In this document: positions 44,302-53,301 of the stretch, one piece after another
How positions within the stretch are numbered: position 1 is the first letter of the stretch
How the letters are laid out: each line of letters starts with the position of its first letter
Assembly (NCBI GenBank): GCA_028280505.1
Contig: JANQLO010000084.1
Span: 1-64,000 of the forward strand
DNA length: 64,000 bases
Origin: Chromatiales bacterium
Lineage (GTDB): Bacteria; Pseudomonadota; Gammaproteobacteria; Chromatiales; Chromatiaceae
Direction: 5' to 3'
The notes under the pieces: generated by a model
The model's database searches: none
What the model saw: only the letters and a program-made list of their open reading frames with translations
Told to the model about the DNA's origin: nothing
Program-made: the position numbers and the translations under genes

Positions 44302-44960
44302 TCAAGATCCTGCAAACCGTCGGCCGCGAGTTCCTGACGGCCCCGCAACTGGTCGCTTTGGCGGCGCAGCAGGTGACGGATCAAAAGCTCACGGTCACGT
44401 TCGCGAATATGCGTAAACTCAATGCGCACGCGGTAAGGATAGCGTTTGTCGTGGACCAGCGGATCGTCCTCACCCGCGGGACCACTGTCGACCACGTTGC
44501 CATAGATCAACAGACCATTGAACGACGGGAACAACAGCATGCGGATCTCCAGTTGAGTACCCGGCTCATAGGATTCCTCGACCCCGACGCACATGCCACC
44601 GGCACTCAGATTGACCGGAATGGCGCTATCGGCCATCAACTCGGGTTCTTGGGCAATGAAAGCACGCCCAATGACTTCGATTTTCTGATCGAGCGCACGT
44701 AGATAAGCCGCCAGATCGGGGTCGCGATTTTCGATCCGACGCAGGCCGACGGTCATCTGTGCGGTAATCGCCGCGAGACTGGACATCACGGTGAAGTTGC
44801 CGACCAGATCCTGTTCGAACTCGTCGAGACGCAATTGCAATTCGTCCGGCGCCACCCGGCGCAAGCTAAGGCGTACGGTGTCGTCGATCCGAAAATAGCT
44901 TCTTCGGTCGTCTGCGCGGTCGACGGGGTCTCGCTGTTGCGTCATATATCGGTTACTCAA
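44298..44960 (-). CDS. PilZ domain protein in the flagellar motor operon
   Basis: 220 aa. The PilZ core begins RRSYFRIDD near residue 20, matching the c-di-GMP-binding RxxxR region (RRSYFR), and continues with NLSAGGMCVGVEESY, the D/NxSxxG motif. Between them lies a long helical insert (about 40-115: LRRVAPDELQLRLDEFEQDL and following), unlike simple PilZ but seen in cPilZ/YcgR-like effectors. Overlaps motB by 8 bases. Likely adjusts the polar motor to c-di-GMP level; inference from context. Confidence 0.82.
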   Translation of the reverse strand: MSNRYMTQQRDPVDRADDRRSYFRIDDTVRLSLRRVAPDELQLRLDEFEQDLVGNFTVMSSLAAITAQMTVGLRRIENRDPDLAAYLRALDQKIEVIGRAFIAQEPELMADSAIPVNLSAGGMCVGVEESYEPGTQLEIRMLLFPSFNGLLIYGNVVDSGPAGEDDPLVHDKRYPYRVRIEFTHIRERDRELLIRHLLRRQSDQLRGRQELAADGLQDLE

Positions 44961-45906
44961 CCTTTTCGAAATACGCTTCGTCGAGATCGTCGGTACCTTC
45001 GTCCAAACGACGCGTAAGAATCAATTCCACACGACGATTTTTCGCCCTGTTTTGTGGGCTGTCGTTCGACACCACCGGTTGGGTATCCGACAGGCCCTTC
45101 ACCAAAACCCGATCCTCGGCGATATCCTTGTTTCGCAACAACGAGTGCAAAACCGTAACCGCACGCGCGGCAGACAACTCCCAGTTGGAACGAAAACGTC
45201 CCGTGCTGATCGGAATATTGTCAGTATGGCCGGCCACCATGATTCCGCCCGGCTTGGAAGCCAGTACATTGCTGATCCGGTCCATGACCTCGTGAAACGC
45301 CGGGTCGAGCCGCGCACTGCCTGAGCCGAACGAGCCCTTTTCCTGGATCCGTATGATGATCTGGCCTTCTTTCAACTCCATACTGACCAAACCTTTTTCG
45401 ACCTCGGCCTCGAGAGATTCCTGCAGTTCCTGCACCTGCTCCTCGAGCTGGCGCTGCAGTACGGCCTCAGCCGCTTCTATCGCCGCCTGCTCGGCCAGTT
45501 CGCGCTGCTCCTCGAGACGCATTTCCTCGATCATTTCCTCGAGTTCTTGAATCTTCGGCTGCGGCTCTTCCGGCTCATCGGTTTTACCGTCCTGCATCTC
45601 GACGTTTTCCTTCTCCACCTCGATCGTCTCCTGACGAATCTCGGTGATCACCGCTTGCTCAGCGACACTCGGACTCCATTCCTGTTTGATGACGCTGACG
45701 CCCTTGACGATTTCCGGGGCCGGAATCTCGCGTTGAACGCCGAACGCATCTTTCATCGATTCGGCCATTTTCTTGAAGCGCACCGCATCGATGGTCGCGA
45801 ACGACAACAACAGTACGAAGAAACACATCAGCAATGCCATCAAATCGGCAAAGGTCGCCATCCACGGCGGCAGCCCTTCTTCACATTTGGGACATTCGTC
45901 AGCCAT
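44953..45906 (-). CDS. pomB: Sodium-type flagellar stator subunit MotB/PomB
   Basis: 317 aa. N-terminal CPKC pair, then transmembrane helix with the ion-carrying D21 in TFADLMALLMCFFVLLLSFA, as in PomB of Vibrio. A long acidic Glu-rich coiled-coil linker (about 95-175: IQELEEMIEEMRLEEQ and QRQLEEQVQELQESL) precedes the OmpA-like peptidoglycan-binding domain (GHTDNIPISTGRFRSNWELSAARA, cut here). The linker is longer than in typical PomB. Gap of 8 bases to motA. Confidence 0.92.
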   Translation of the reverse strand: MADECPKCEEGLPPWMATFADLMALLMCFFVLLLSFATIDAVRFKKMAESMKDAFGVQREIPAPEIVKGVSVIKQEWSPSVAEQAVITEIRQETIEVEKENVEMQDGKTDEPEEPQPKIQELEEMIEEMRLEEQRELAEQAAIEAAEAVLQRQLEEQVQELQESLEAEVEKGLVSMELKEGQIIIRIQEKGSFGSGSARLDPAFHEVMDRISNVLASKPGGIMVAGHTDNIPISTGRFRSNWELSAARAVTVLHSLLRNKDIAEDRVLVKGLSDTQPVVSNDSPQNRAKNRRVELILTRRLDEGTDDLDEAYFEKVE

Positions 45907-45914
45907 TCAAGCGC

Positions 45915-46673
45915 CTATGCTTCCTGCTCGATGCGCTGTTTCGGCGGCAGATAGTTGGTAAGCATCTGCTCCAACACCTTGGGGTTCATACCCTCCTGGA
46001 TACCGCTGATGGTTTCGAGGATAAGTGATTTATTGGTCTGCTCGAGCTCACTCGCATGGCCAAGCTTATTGGCCATCGGCTGCGCGAAGGCATTGGCGAT
46101 AACGGCACCATACAACGTGGTCAGCAACGCAACGGCCATTGCCGGCCCGATGGCCGCCGGATCGGACATATTGGCCAACATCTGCACCAGACCGATGAGG
46201 GTACCGATCATACCCATCGCCGGTGCCGCCACTGCCATGTTCTTGAACATGCGCTGGCCGACCTCGTGACGTTGGATGGTGAGATCGATGTCCTTGGTAA
46301 GCATCTTCTGGACCAGCGCCGGATCATGGCCGTCGACACACAGGTTGATGCCCTTTTGCAGGAATTCGTTGTTGATCTCCTGATTCTCGAGCGCCAACAA
46401 TCCATTCTTGCGCGCAACATCGGCCATCGTGACGGCGTCTTCGATCAGCTGTTTGGGGTCATCGACCTTGTACATAAAGGCCTTCAGTCCGATCGCGAAG
46501 GAACCGAGAAAATCGGCCAGCGAAACCTGCATGAGCGTTACCATGAAGGTACCGCCGACAACAATCAGCACCGAGGGGACATTGACGAACAACATCGCGT
46601 CGCCACCGGTTGCGATTGCACCGATAATGACGCCAAAGCCGCCGACAAGACCGACGAGCGTAGCAATATCCAC
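45915..46673 (-). CDS. pomA: Flagellar stator subunit MotA/PomA
   Basis: 252 aa. Four-helix MotA/PomA protein starting DIATLVGLVGGFGVIIGAIA; third and fourth helices contain MGMIGTLIGLVQMLANM and ALLTTLYGAVIANAFAQP, which line the sodium channel with MotB. PomA-like rather than proton MotA because of the adjacent PomB-type partner. First gene of the motor operon, with a candidate sigma-28 promoter about 70-95 bases upstream. Confidence 0.93.
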   Translation of the reverse strand: MDIATLVGLVGGFGVIIGAIATGGDAMLFVNVPSVLIVVGGTFMVTLMQVSLADFLGSFAIGLKAFMYKVDDPKQLIEDAVTMADVARKNGLLALENQEINNEFLQKGINLCVDGHDPALVQKMLTKDIDLTIQRHEVGQRMFKNMAVAAPAMGMIGTLIGLVQMLANMSDPAAIGPAMAVALLTTLYGAVIANAFAQPMANKLGHASELEQTNKSLILETISGIQEGMNPKVLEQMLTNYLPPKQRIEQEA

Positions 46674-46741
46674 GGATGAAACCTCCTCGTATCTTCCACC
46701 CGGTTTGTTGTTCTGACTGACATGCCAGGGCTATGAATTCG

Positions 46742-46768
46742 GTAGCGGAAGTCGGCAAGAAAACTTTA
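46742..46768 (-). promoter_or_regulatory. Candidate FliA (sigma-28) promoter for pomAB
   Basis: Minus strand: -35 TAAAGTTT (46761-46768, 8 of 8 to consensus), spacer 11, -10 TCCGCTAC (46742-46749; 5 of 8 matches to GCCGATAA). Upstream of the pomA start and on the right strand for late flagellar control. Confidence 0.5.
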
Positions 46769-46797
46769 GTTCTGCAAAATGGCGTATAGGATCTTCA

Positions 46798-47643
46798 ATG
46801 AATCAAAAAACGGTGTTGGTTACCGGCTGTTCCACCGGCATAGGGCGCTGCGTGGCACTGGGACTGAAGACGCGTGGTTACCGGGTATTGGCGACCGCGC
46901 GAAAACCCGCCGATCTCGACGACTTGCGCGATCAAGGCCTGGAAACCCTCAGCCTCGAATTGACCGATCCGGCATCCGTTCGCTACGCCGCGGAAGACGC
47001 CCTGAAACGCTGTGACAACAGACTCTACGGCCTGTTCAACAACGGCGCCTACGGTCAACCGGGCGCAGTCGAGGATTTGAGCTGGGAGGTACTCGAACGC
47101 CAATTGCAGACCAATCTGCTCGGCTGGCACGAACTGACACGGCTATTGATACCGTCGATGCGCGCCAACGGCGAGGGCCGCATTATCCAGAACAGCTCCG
47201 TGCTCGGCCTGGTCGCCATGCCTTACCGCGGCGCCTACAACTGTTCCAAATACGCGCTCGAAGGCCTGACCGATACGCTGCGGTTGGAACTGTACGGCAG
47301 CGGTATCGACGTGAGTTTGATCGAACCCGGCCCCATCGTCAGCCGCTTTCGCGATAATGCCTATGCAATGTTCAAGGCGCATATCGACGCCGAGCATAGC
47401 GTGCATCGTGACAACTACCGAGCAATGGAGGCACGATTGGAACAGGAAGGGCCGACAACCGCCTTCACGCTGCCGCCCGAGGCCGTGCTCAAACGGGTGA
47501 TTCACGCGCTGGAGAGCAAACGGCCGAAAGCACGTTATCCGGTAACCACACCGACCTATGTGTTCGGACTGTTGCGCCGTCTGCTCGGCACACGACAAAT
47601 GGATTGGCTGCTGCGCAAAGCGTCAGGTGACGGCAGCCGTTAA
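46798..47643 (+). CDS. SDR-family short-chain dehydrogenase
   Basis: 281 aa. Classical SDR: cofactor site TGCSTGIGR (residues 9-17), catalytic motif YNCSK (Y-x3-K) and the NNGAYGQPG region. The C-terminal extension (FGLLRRLLGTRQMDWLLRK) suggests membrane association, as in SDRs of gammaproteobacteria annotated with unknown substrates. Divergent from pomA. Substrate not readable. Confidence 0.88.
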   Translation: MNQKTVLVTGCSTGIGRCVALGLKTRGYRVLATARKPADLDDLRDQGLETLSLELTDPASVRYAAEDALKRCDNRLYGLFNNGAYGQPGAVEDLSWEVLERQLQTNLLGWHELTRLLIPSMRANGEGRIIQNSSVLGLVAMPYRGAYNCSKYALEGLTDTLRLELYGSGIDVSLIEPGPIVSRFRDNAYAMFKAHIDAEHSVHRDNYRAMEARLEQEGPTTAFTLPPEAVLKRVIHALESKRPKARYPVTTPTYVFGLLRRLLGTRQMDWLLRKASGDGSR

Positions 47644-47652
47644 CGCATTCGG

Positions 47653-48339
47653 TTATCCCACGTTGGCGTGGAGATGGGCCACCAAGCCCGGCTCGAGCCC
47701 CAAGCGCTCGCCCAATTGCGCAAGATAGGCCCGCTCGGCATTGCCGGACGGATCGATCGCGATCAAGGACGCGGCGTAGAGCTCCGCGGCAGTCTCGGGA
47801 CAGGTTGCGCCGGCGGCAACCGCGTCCACACCCGCCGGTGACGCGAGTTCGTCCATCACGAACGCCTTTTCGTCATTGTCCAGGCCAAGTTCATTGACCG
47901 CGTTGAAGATTTGCCGTTGTTCGGCCGCATCGATTTTGCCATCCGCATTGGCGGCACCGATCATTGCCCTTACCAGGCTGCGGTTGAATGAGTTCTCTTG
48001 TCCGGGATCCGGCACAAAGGCGGAGTCGGCCGGCGCCGGCTGCAGCGCATCCAGCGAAGTTTCGACATCGCGACTCGGCGAAGCCTGTTTGCCGGCCTGC
48101 CAATCGCGCCAGGCCTTATATGCCAAACCGCCCACCAGGGCGCTGCCACCATAGGTCAGTGCCTTCTTGCCGACCTTGCGCCCGGTCTTGGTACCGACCA
48201 GGAGTGCCGCCAAGCCACCCGCCAGCGCACCGCCACCCAGACCACTGAGACCGGACAGCCCTCCACCGGTGGACCGGTCGGTCGGCGCGCCACCCTGGCT
48301 GCCGATAAATTGATCAAGTAGCTTTTTGGTATCGAACAT
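47653..48339 (-). CDS. DUF533 (YebE-like) TerB-fold protein
   Basis: 228 aa. Gly-rich region (about 28-75: GLSGLSGLGGGALAGGLAAL) with one hydrophobic helix (TYGGSALVGGLAYKAW), then a TerB-like helical domain (SFNRSLVRAMIGAANADGKIDA and so on). YebE is an inner-membrane protein of unknown role, induced by envelope stress in some species. Converges with the SDR gene 9 bases apart. Confidence 0.88.
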   Translation of the reverse strand: MFDTKKLLDQFIGSQGGAPTDRSTGGGLSGLSGLGGGALAGGLAALLVGTKTGRKVGKKALTYGGSALVGGLAYKAWRDWQAGKQASPSRDVETSLDALQPAPADSAFVPDPGQENSFNRSLVRAMIGAANADGKIDAAEQRQIFNAVNELGLDNDEKAFVMDELASPAGVDAVAAGATCPETAAELYAASLIAIDPSGNAERAYLAQLGERLGLEPGLVAHLHANVG

Positions 48340-48626
48340 TTTGCGCCTCCGGATGCGTTTCGGCCGACAACGTTACGACTCGGGTCAACGCGACATTGCC
48401 TCTCTATTCCCGATACAGTCTGCGGGTCCCTTAAAGACAACAAAACTCACATTTTGTTCATTCGGCCATCGAAAATCCCGAACCCGTGTTCGACAAAGCA
48501 TAGACGCGATGCGATGACATAAGTTTGACTGCCGACACGGTACGGCACTTGGGAATCGTTACACTGAGCGGGTCACCGACCGGCCCAACGGCACGAACAA
48601 GGCGCCACCGATCGACAAAACATCAG

Positions 48627-49058
48627 ATGACAAAAGGATTTTTCGACGACCCGCTGATCCATGCACTGCGACACTCGGCACACTGGTTGTTCGCAACCGC
48701 CCTGGTGCTACTGGTTAGCGTATTGGCGCGCGTTCAATTGATCGAACCCATCGCATGGGAACAACACTGCGCGACAACACCATGGAACGGTTGGTGCACA
48801 CTGCGTTCGGCGATCATCGTTTTGATTCAGGAACAGCGCATCGGCTGGCTGGCATCAGTCGTTGGCCTGCTCGCGTTCGTCAATCACCGACGGTGGATCG
48901 CGGGCACCGCATGGCTAAGCGGCACCTGCGCCATGTTGCTTTACGCCGCCGTACCGGGCGCCTTTGCCGCCCTGTTCGGTTTGCTGCTACTGATACGCAA
49001 CGGTAACAGGACCGATAACGCAACCATGGTCATCAACAACGTAAAAACCAAGGCTTGA
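48627..49058 (+). CDS. Hypothetical membrane protein
   Basis: 143 aa from the ATG at 48627; a frame to 48525 lacks membrane character upstream. Three to four hydrophobic helices (LFATALVLLVSVLARVQL; IGWLASVVGLLAFV; AAVPGAFAALFGLLLL). A cysteine pair lies in the first loop (QHCATTPWNGWC). The last 118 bases overlap the GH17 gene on the opposite strand. No family recognised. Confidence 0.65.
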   Translation: MTKGFFDDPLIHALRHSAHWLFATALVLLVSVLARVQLIEPIAWEQHCATTPWNGWCTLRSAIIVLIQEQRIGWLASVVGLLAFVNHRRWIAGTAWLSGTCAMLLYAAVPGAFAALFGLLLLIRNGNRTDNATMVINNVKTKA

Positions 49059-50569
49059 GTGTTTCCGGGCATCTCGGGCCATAACACCCATGGCAATGTC
49101 GTTAGGACGATCAAGCCCAGCAAGCGCTCACGTACGGCATCTTCCGGCCATCCCGTGCCGAGCAGACGCGACACCGCCAGCATCAAAGCAGGCAGGAACC
49201 ATAGGGGGATCGCGTAGCCGAGATAGCGGCCGTTGAACAGATGCATAAGGACGAACCATGCCGCAGCAAAAAACACCGCCAAGCACACCCGGCTCCAGAT
49301 ACGCACCAACCCGGCATATCTCCTCGCCAGGGAACCGTTCGTCAACACCAAAGGCAATAAAAAGGCGGTGGCGAAACCAAGCAGTACCATGGCACCACCG
49401 GCCAACCATTCGACCGTATTGCGACTCCAGTGAGCCAGATACTGCCATTGCGACGGCAGCAGCAAACCGCTCAACCCGCCCGCCAGCGCGACGTTAAACC
49501 TTAACGGCCAACCGGCCATACGTCGCACGGACGACGCCACTACCATTCGACAACACGTCAGGAAAAGAAACGCGCCGGCTGCGGCGCTCGCGACGGCGAC
49601 CCAAGGTCGATCGTCACGTTCCGCAACCGGACCGGACCAGGGAAACTTGGCCCGGGCCGCACTGTCGAGAAAGCCCCAGCTACCGCCCATCGCGCCTTCG
49701 AGTTGGCGTTTCCAAGGCTGGTCGAAGGCCTCGATCAGGTTGTAGGACACCCCCTCATCTGCCGCAAGACTCACCCATTCACGAACGAAGCGCGCCTGTT
49801 CGACCCGCCCGGGCATGGCCGGCCCCCGCATACGACCAACGCTTGGCCAACCGGTCTCGCCAATCAAGATTTCTCGACCGGGAAAGGCTGTTTCGACCCG
49901 CCGCCGCACCTGCATGACATAAGAAGTCGCCTCCGCAACCGCGACCGGCTCATCCTCCCAATACGGCAGGATATGCACCGTGACCCAATCGACCAGGTCC
50001 GCCAGTTCGGCATTGCGTAGCCAAAACTCCCAGACATCGGCGTAGGTAACCGGCACCTCGGTTCCCGTACGCACCTGGCGAATCAATTCCCCCAATTGCA
50101 CCGCATCGAGTTCTCGCCGTAGCAATACCTCGTTGCCGACGATAATTGCCGAAACAGTCTGCGGATAGGCTTTCGCGAGCGCCAAGGCACGCGCGATCCC
50201 GGCCTGGTTGCTCACCGCATCCCGATCGATCCAGATACCGAGCAACACGCGCTGGCCCAGTGTAGCGGCAATCTCCGGTACCGCATCCAGGCCCTGATCG
50301 ACCGAGTAAGTACGCACGCAGTCGGTGTAGGTTGACAGCTGCTGCAAATCAGCGCGGATACGCTCGGGCGAAACCAGCGCATCGGGATCGAGCGGTGATT
50401 CGCCTGGGCGTCGAAAAGGCGCATAAGACACGCAATCGATCGCCACGCCGGCCGGCTCCGGCAAAACCTGCGGCCAAGTCTGAAACAGCAAATCCATGAA
50501 GACGCCCAAGACCGCCAGGACGAACACCATATTGGCGAGCAAAAGACGACGGCGAACGACATGAGACAT
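48941..50569 (-). CDS. GH17-type beta-glucan hydrolase/transferase with membrane domain
   Basis: 542 aa. N-terminal anchor helix (LLANMVFVLAVLGVFMDLLF), GH17 catalytic domain about 40-310 with acid/base E147 in IIVGNEVLLR and nucleophile E238 in IGETGWPSV, then about seven membrane helices (from TCCRMVVASS onward). Similar proteins synthesise or trim cyclic or linear beta-1,3/1,6 glucans in the envelope. Monocistronic; convergent with the hypothetical gene by 118 bases. Confidence 0.85.
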   Translation of the reverse strand: MSHVVRRRLLLANMVFVLAVLGVFMDLLFQTWPQVLPEPAGVAIDCVSYAPFRRPGESPLDPDALVSPERIRADLQQLSTYTDCVRTYSVDQGLDAVPEIAATLGQRVLLGIWIDRDAVSNQAGIARALALAKAYPQTVSAIIVGNEVLLRRELDAVQLGELIRQVRTGTEVPVTYADVWEFWLRNAELADLVDWVTVHILPYWEDEPVAVAEATSYVMQVRRRVETAFPGREILIGETGWPSVGRMRGPAMPGRVEQARFVREWVSLAADEGVSYNLIEAFDQPWKRQLEGAMGGSWGFLDSAARAKFPWSGPVAERDDRPWVAVASAAAGAFLFLTCCRMVVASSVRRMAGWPLRFNVALAGGLSGLLLPSQWQYLAHWSRNTVEWLAGGAMVLLGFATAFLLPLVLTNGSLARRYAGLVRIWSRVCLAVFFAAAWFVLMHLFNGRYLGYAIPLWFLPALMLAVSRLLGTGWPEDAVRERLLGLIVLTTLPWVLWPEMPGNTQALVFTLLMTMVALSVLLPLRISSSKPNRAAKAPGTAA

Positions 50570-50679
50570 TCGAACGGCAAGCCCGATCCTGCGACGGCGA
50601 ATCGCCGACCGTCGGCATTCTGCCCCCCACGGGTCGGTCTAACCGGGCCTTGCTCACATCATAGGCAATAGGGCTTGAA

Positions 50680-52254
50680 TCAGGTCGAGGCGAAATAATC
50701 GGCGAGGAAACGATCGAAATCGATCTGGGGCTCGGCCTCCAGGCGGGCCTGTTCATCCAGCGACGCGACAGCCTTGGCATCCAGCGCGGCAATGGTCTCT
50801 TCGGCCAGATGGCGATCCATGAAGTAGCGATGGTGTTGTTGCGACAAACGACGGGCGAACTGATAAAAGCTCTCGCCCTTGTCGCGCATTTCGGTCAGCA
50901 TGCGCCCCGACGGCGTGAGATCGGGCGCGCGTACCTTGGCGATTTGATCGTCGACCGCATCTTCGAACCATGCTCCGCCCTCGATACCGTCGAGCACTTC
51001 GCAGACGGGCAGCATGGATTCCAATATCTCCAGCGCCCAGGCGCTCATGGGTATCTTGACGCCCCGATGCTGCAACGTCAGCCTGGGCTCACGTCCACGG
51101 TGCGCCACATCGAGCAGGTTGCGGTCGATCTCCTGGCGTTCGCCGGCATCGATCAACGGGCTGTCGGCAAACATGCAGAACAACATGAAAGCCTCGAGGA
51201 AGCGTCCCTGGGTTTCATCGAGACCGAGCGGGTGATAGGCGTTGACGTCGAGCGAACGCAGCTCGATATAACGAATACCGCGTCTCTTCAACGCCACGCT
51301 GGGACGCTCCATGCCCGCCAGCAGCTGTTTCGGACGCACGGTGCTGTAGTACTCGTTCTCGATCTGCAGGATATTGCCGTTGAGTTGACGATAATCGTCA
51401 CCGTCACGCACGCCCAGCGCCTCCCAGGCATCCGCGGGTTGCAAGGTCGCCCTCAGCAATCGATCGGCATAGGTGTGCACATCGTCGTAGCAGGCCTTGA
51501 AGCCCAGACCTTCCTCACGGCTGTTCTGATAACCGATGTCCCCCATGCGCAACGACGTTGCGTAAGGTGCGTAATAAGTCGTCTCGTCGAAGGACGGTAG
51601 ATTCGTCGACTGTCCGAGAAAAAAGGATTTGCAGACGGCCGGCGAGGCACCGAACAAATAAGGCACCAACCAGCCGAAGCGTTGCAGATTGCGCGCCATC
51701 CCCATGTAACGCTGATCGCGGAAATCGCGCAGACCGTAAACCCGTCCTTCGATCAGCCGAAAGGCCGACCACAGCTCTTCCGCCAAGGACCAGTTGAAAT
51801 GCACACCGGCGATCACTTGCATCACCCGACCATAGCGGTGGCCGAGGCCGACCCGGTACAGATGTTTCATGCGCCCGGCATTCGAACTGCCGTACCGGGC
51901 CACCGGAATGTTCCGGTCACCACTCAACACACAAGGCATGCTGGTAGCCCACAGGATTTCGTCGCCTATCCGACGATAGACATAGGCCTGAAGATCGCCG
52001 AGCCGCTCAAGCCCGTCGGCAACACGGTTCAACGGCGGCGTGATGAACTCGATCAGCGCCTCGGAGTAGTCGGTGGTGATATCCGGATGGGTCAGCGCCG
52101 AGCCCAATGCCGGCGGATGCGGGGTGCGTGCTATGCCGCCCTCGGCGGACACACGAAGACTCTCCTTTTCCAGGCCGAAAAGGCTTTGACGGAGTAGGCT
52201 GATGTCGGCTTCGTTGCCCAGACGAATCAGGCGTTCATAGACGGAATCGAGCAA
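50680..52254 (-). CDS. gshA: Glutamate-cysteine ligase
   Basis: 524 aa from a TTG at 52254 preceded by GAGG. Proteobacterial type 1 GshA: FGLEKESLRVSAEGGIARTPHP (partly cited), HPDITTDYSEALIEFITPP near the active site, and GDRNIPVARYG. Makes gamma-glutamylcysteine, first step of glutathione synthesis. gshB is not in the window. Upstream is the divergent D,D-endopeptidase gene. Confidence 0.95.
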   Translation of the reverse strand: MLDSVYERLIRLGNEADISLLRQSLFGLEKESLRVSAEGGIARTPHPPALGSALTHPDITTDYSEALIEFITPPLNRVADGLERLGDLQAYVYRRIGDEILWATSMPCVLSGDRNIPVARYGSSNAGRMKHLYRVGLGHRYGRVMQVIAGVHFNWSLAEELWSAFRLIEGRVYGLRDFRDQRYMGMARNLQRFGWLVPYLFGASPAVCKSFFLGQSTNLPSFDETTYYAPYATSLRMGDIGYQNSREEGLGFKACYDDVHTYADRLLRATLQPADAWEALGVRDGDDYRQLNGNILQIENEYYSTVRPKQLLAGMERPSVALKRRGIRYIELRSLDVNAYHPLGLDETQGRFLEAFMLFCMFADSPLIDAGERQEIDRNLLDVAHRGREPRLTLQHRGVKIPMSAWALEILESMLPVCEVLDGIEGGAWFEDAVDDQIAKVRAPDLTPSGRMLTEMRDKGESFYQFARRLSQQHHRYFMDRHLAEETIAALDAKAVASLDEQARLEAEPQIDFDRFLADYFAST

Positions 52255-52356
52255 AATCGTCCTCGGGATTGCTACTGCAAAGGCGCGCGATTATAACCCG
52301 TCGCGACGAAACACCGCGGTTTGCGATCGGACCAAACCTGAGCCATCATCTCGCCG

Positions 52357-53274
52357 ATGCGAAAAGCCGTTCCCGCCCTCCTGATCCTCATGTGTCTGCT
52401 GCTGACCCTACCGCCTTTGGTTTGGGCCGAGAACAACGCGGGCAACCGTACGCTGCGCCTATGGGAGCAGCTCGATACCGACAAACTGAAACTCAGATCG
52501 AAAGCCGCGCTGGTGGTCGACCGCTTCGGCAACACCCTGTACGAACGCCGGGCACAACAGCAGATGCCGATTGCCTCGCTGACCAAGTTGATGACCGCAA
52601 TGGTCATCCTGGACGCCAAACTCCCCTTGGACGAGGCCGTCGAAATCACCAAGGCCGACCGAGACCTGCTGCGCCTGACCGGTTCACGCTTGCGAGTCGG
52701 CGCGAGCCTGAGCCGTGGCGAATTGATCACGCTGGCGCTGATGTCCTCGGAAAACCGTGCCGCAGCCGCACTGGGGCGCACCTTTCCCGGCGGCACCGAG
52801 GCCTTCATCAGGGTGATGAACCGCAAGGCCGTCACCCTGGGCATGAACGATACCCGTTTCGCCGATGCCGCCGGCCTGGACGCGGGCAATGTCTCCACCG
52901 CACGCGACCTCGCACGACTGGTATTCGCGGCAATGCGCTACCCCAAGATTCGCGAAGCCAGCACGCGCACCAGTATGAAGGTACGCCCGTGGCGCAAGCT
53001 CGGACCGCTGCGCTACGGCAATACCAACCGGCTATTGCGCAATGACCGCTGGGATATCCAGATCAGCAAGACCGGCTACATCAACGAGGCCGGGCGCTGC
53101 CTGGTGATGCACACCGAGTTCAACGGCACGCCGACCGTGGTGGTGTTTCTCAACTCCTTCGGCAAATTGACGCCATTCGGCGACGCCAACCGCGTGCGCA
53201 AATGGATCGAAAAGGGCGTCGACGACAAAGGCCGCCGAAATGCGGCCACCGAGGTCGCGAGCCAGGCAGGCTGA
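52357..53274 (+). CDS. pbpG: D-alanyl-D-alanine endopeptidase (PbpG-like, S11 family)
   Basis: 305 aa. Signal peptide (ALLILMCLLLTLPPLVWA), active-site motifs S74-x-x-K77 (ASLTKLM), SEN at 131-133 and KTG in SKTGYINEAG near 229. Typical PBP7/8. Cleaves D-Ala-mDAP cross-links in peptidoglycan. Convergent with prc, whose product may degrade periplasmic hydrolases. Confidence 0.92.
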   Translation: MRKAVPALLILMCLLLTLPPLVWAENNAGNRTLRLWEQLDTDKLKLRSKAALVVDRFGNTLYERRAQQQMPIASLTKLMTAMVILDAKLPLDEAVEITKADRDLLRLTGSRLRVGASLSRGELITLALMSSENRAAAALGRTFPGGTEAFIRVMNRKAVTLGMNDTRFADAAGLDAGNVSTARDLARLVFAAMRYPKIREASTRTSMKVRPWRKLGPLRYGNTNRLLRNDRWDIQISKTGYINEAGRCLVMHTEFNGTPTVVVFLNSFGKLTPFGDANRVRKWIEKGVDDKGRRNAATEVASQAG

Positions 53275-53301
53275 AAAACGTCGAAAGCGAGCTGTCCGTG
53301 A

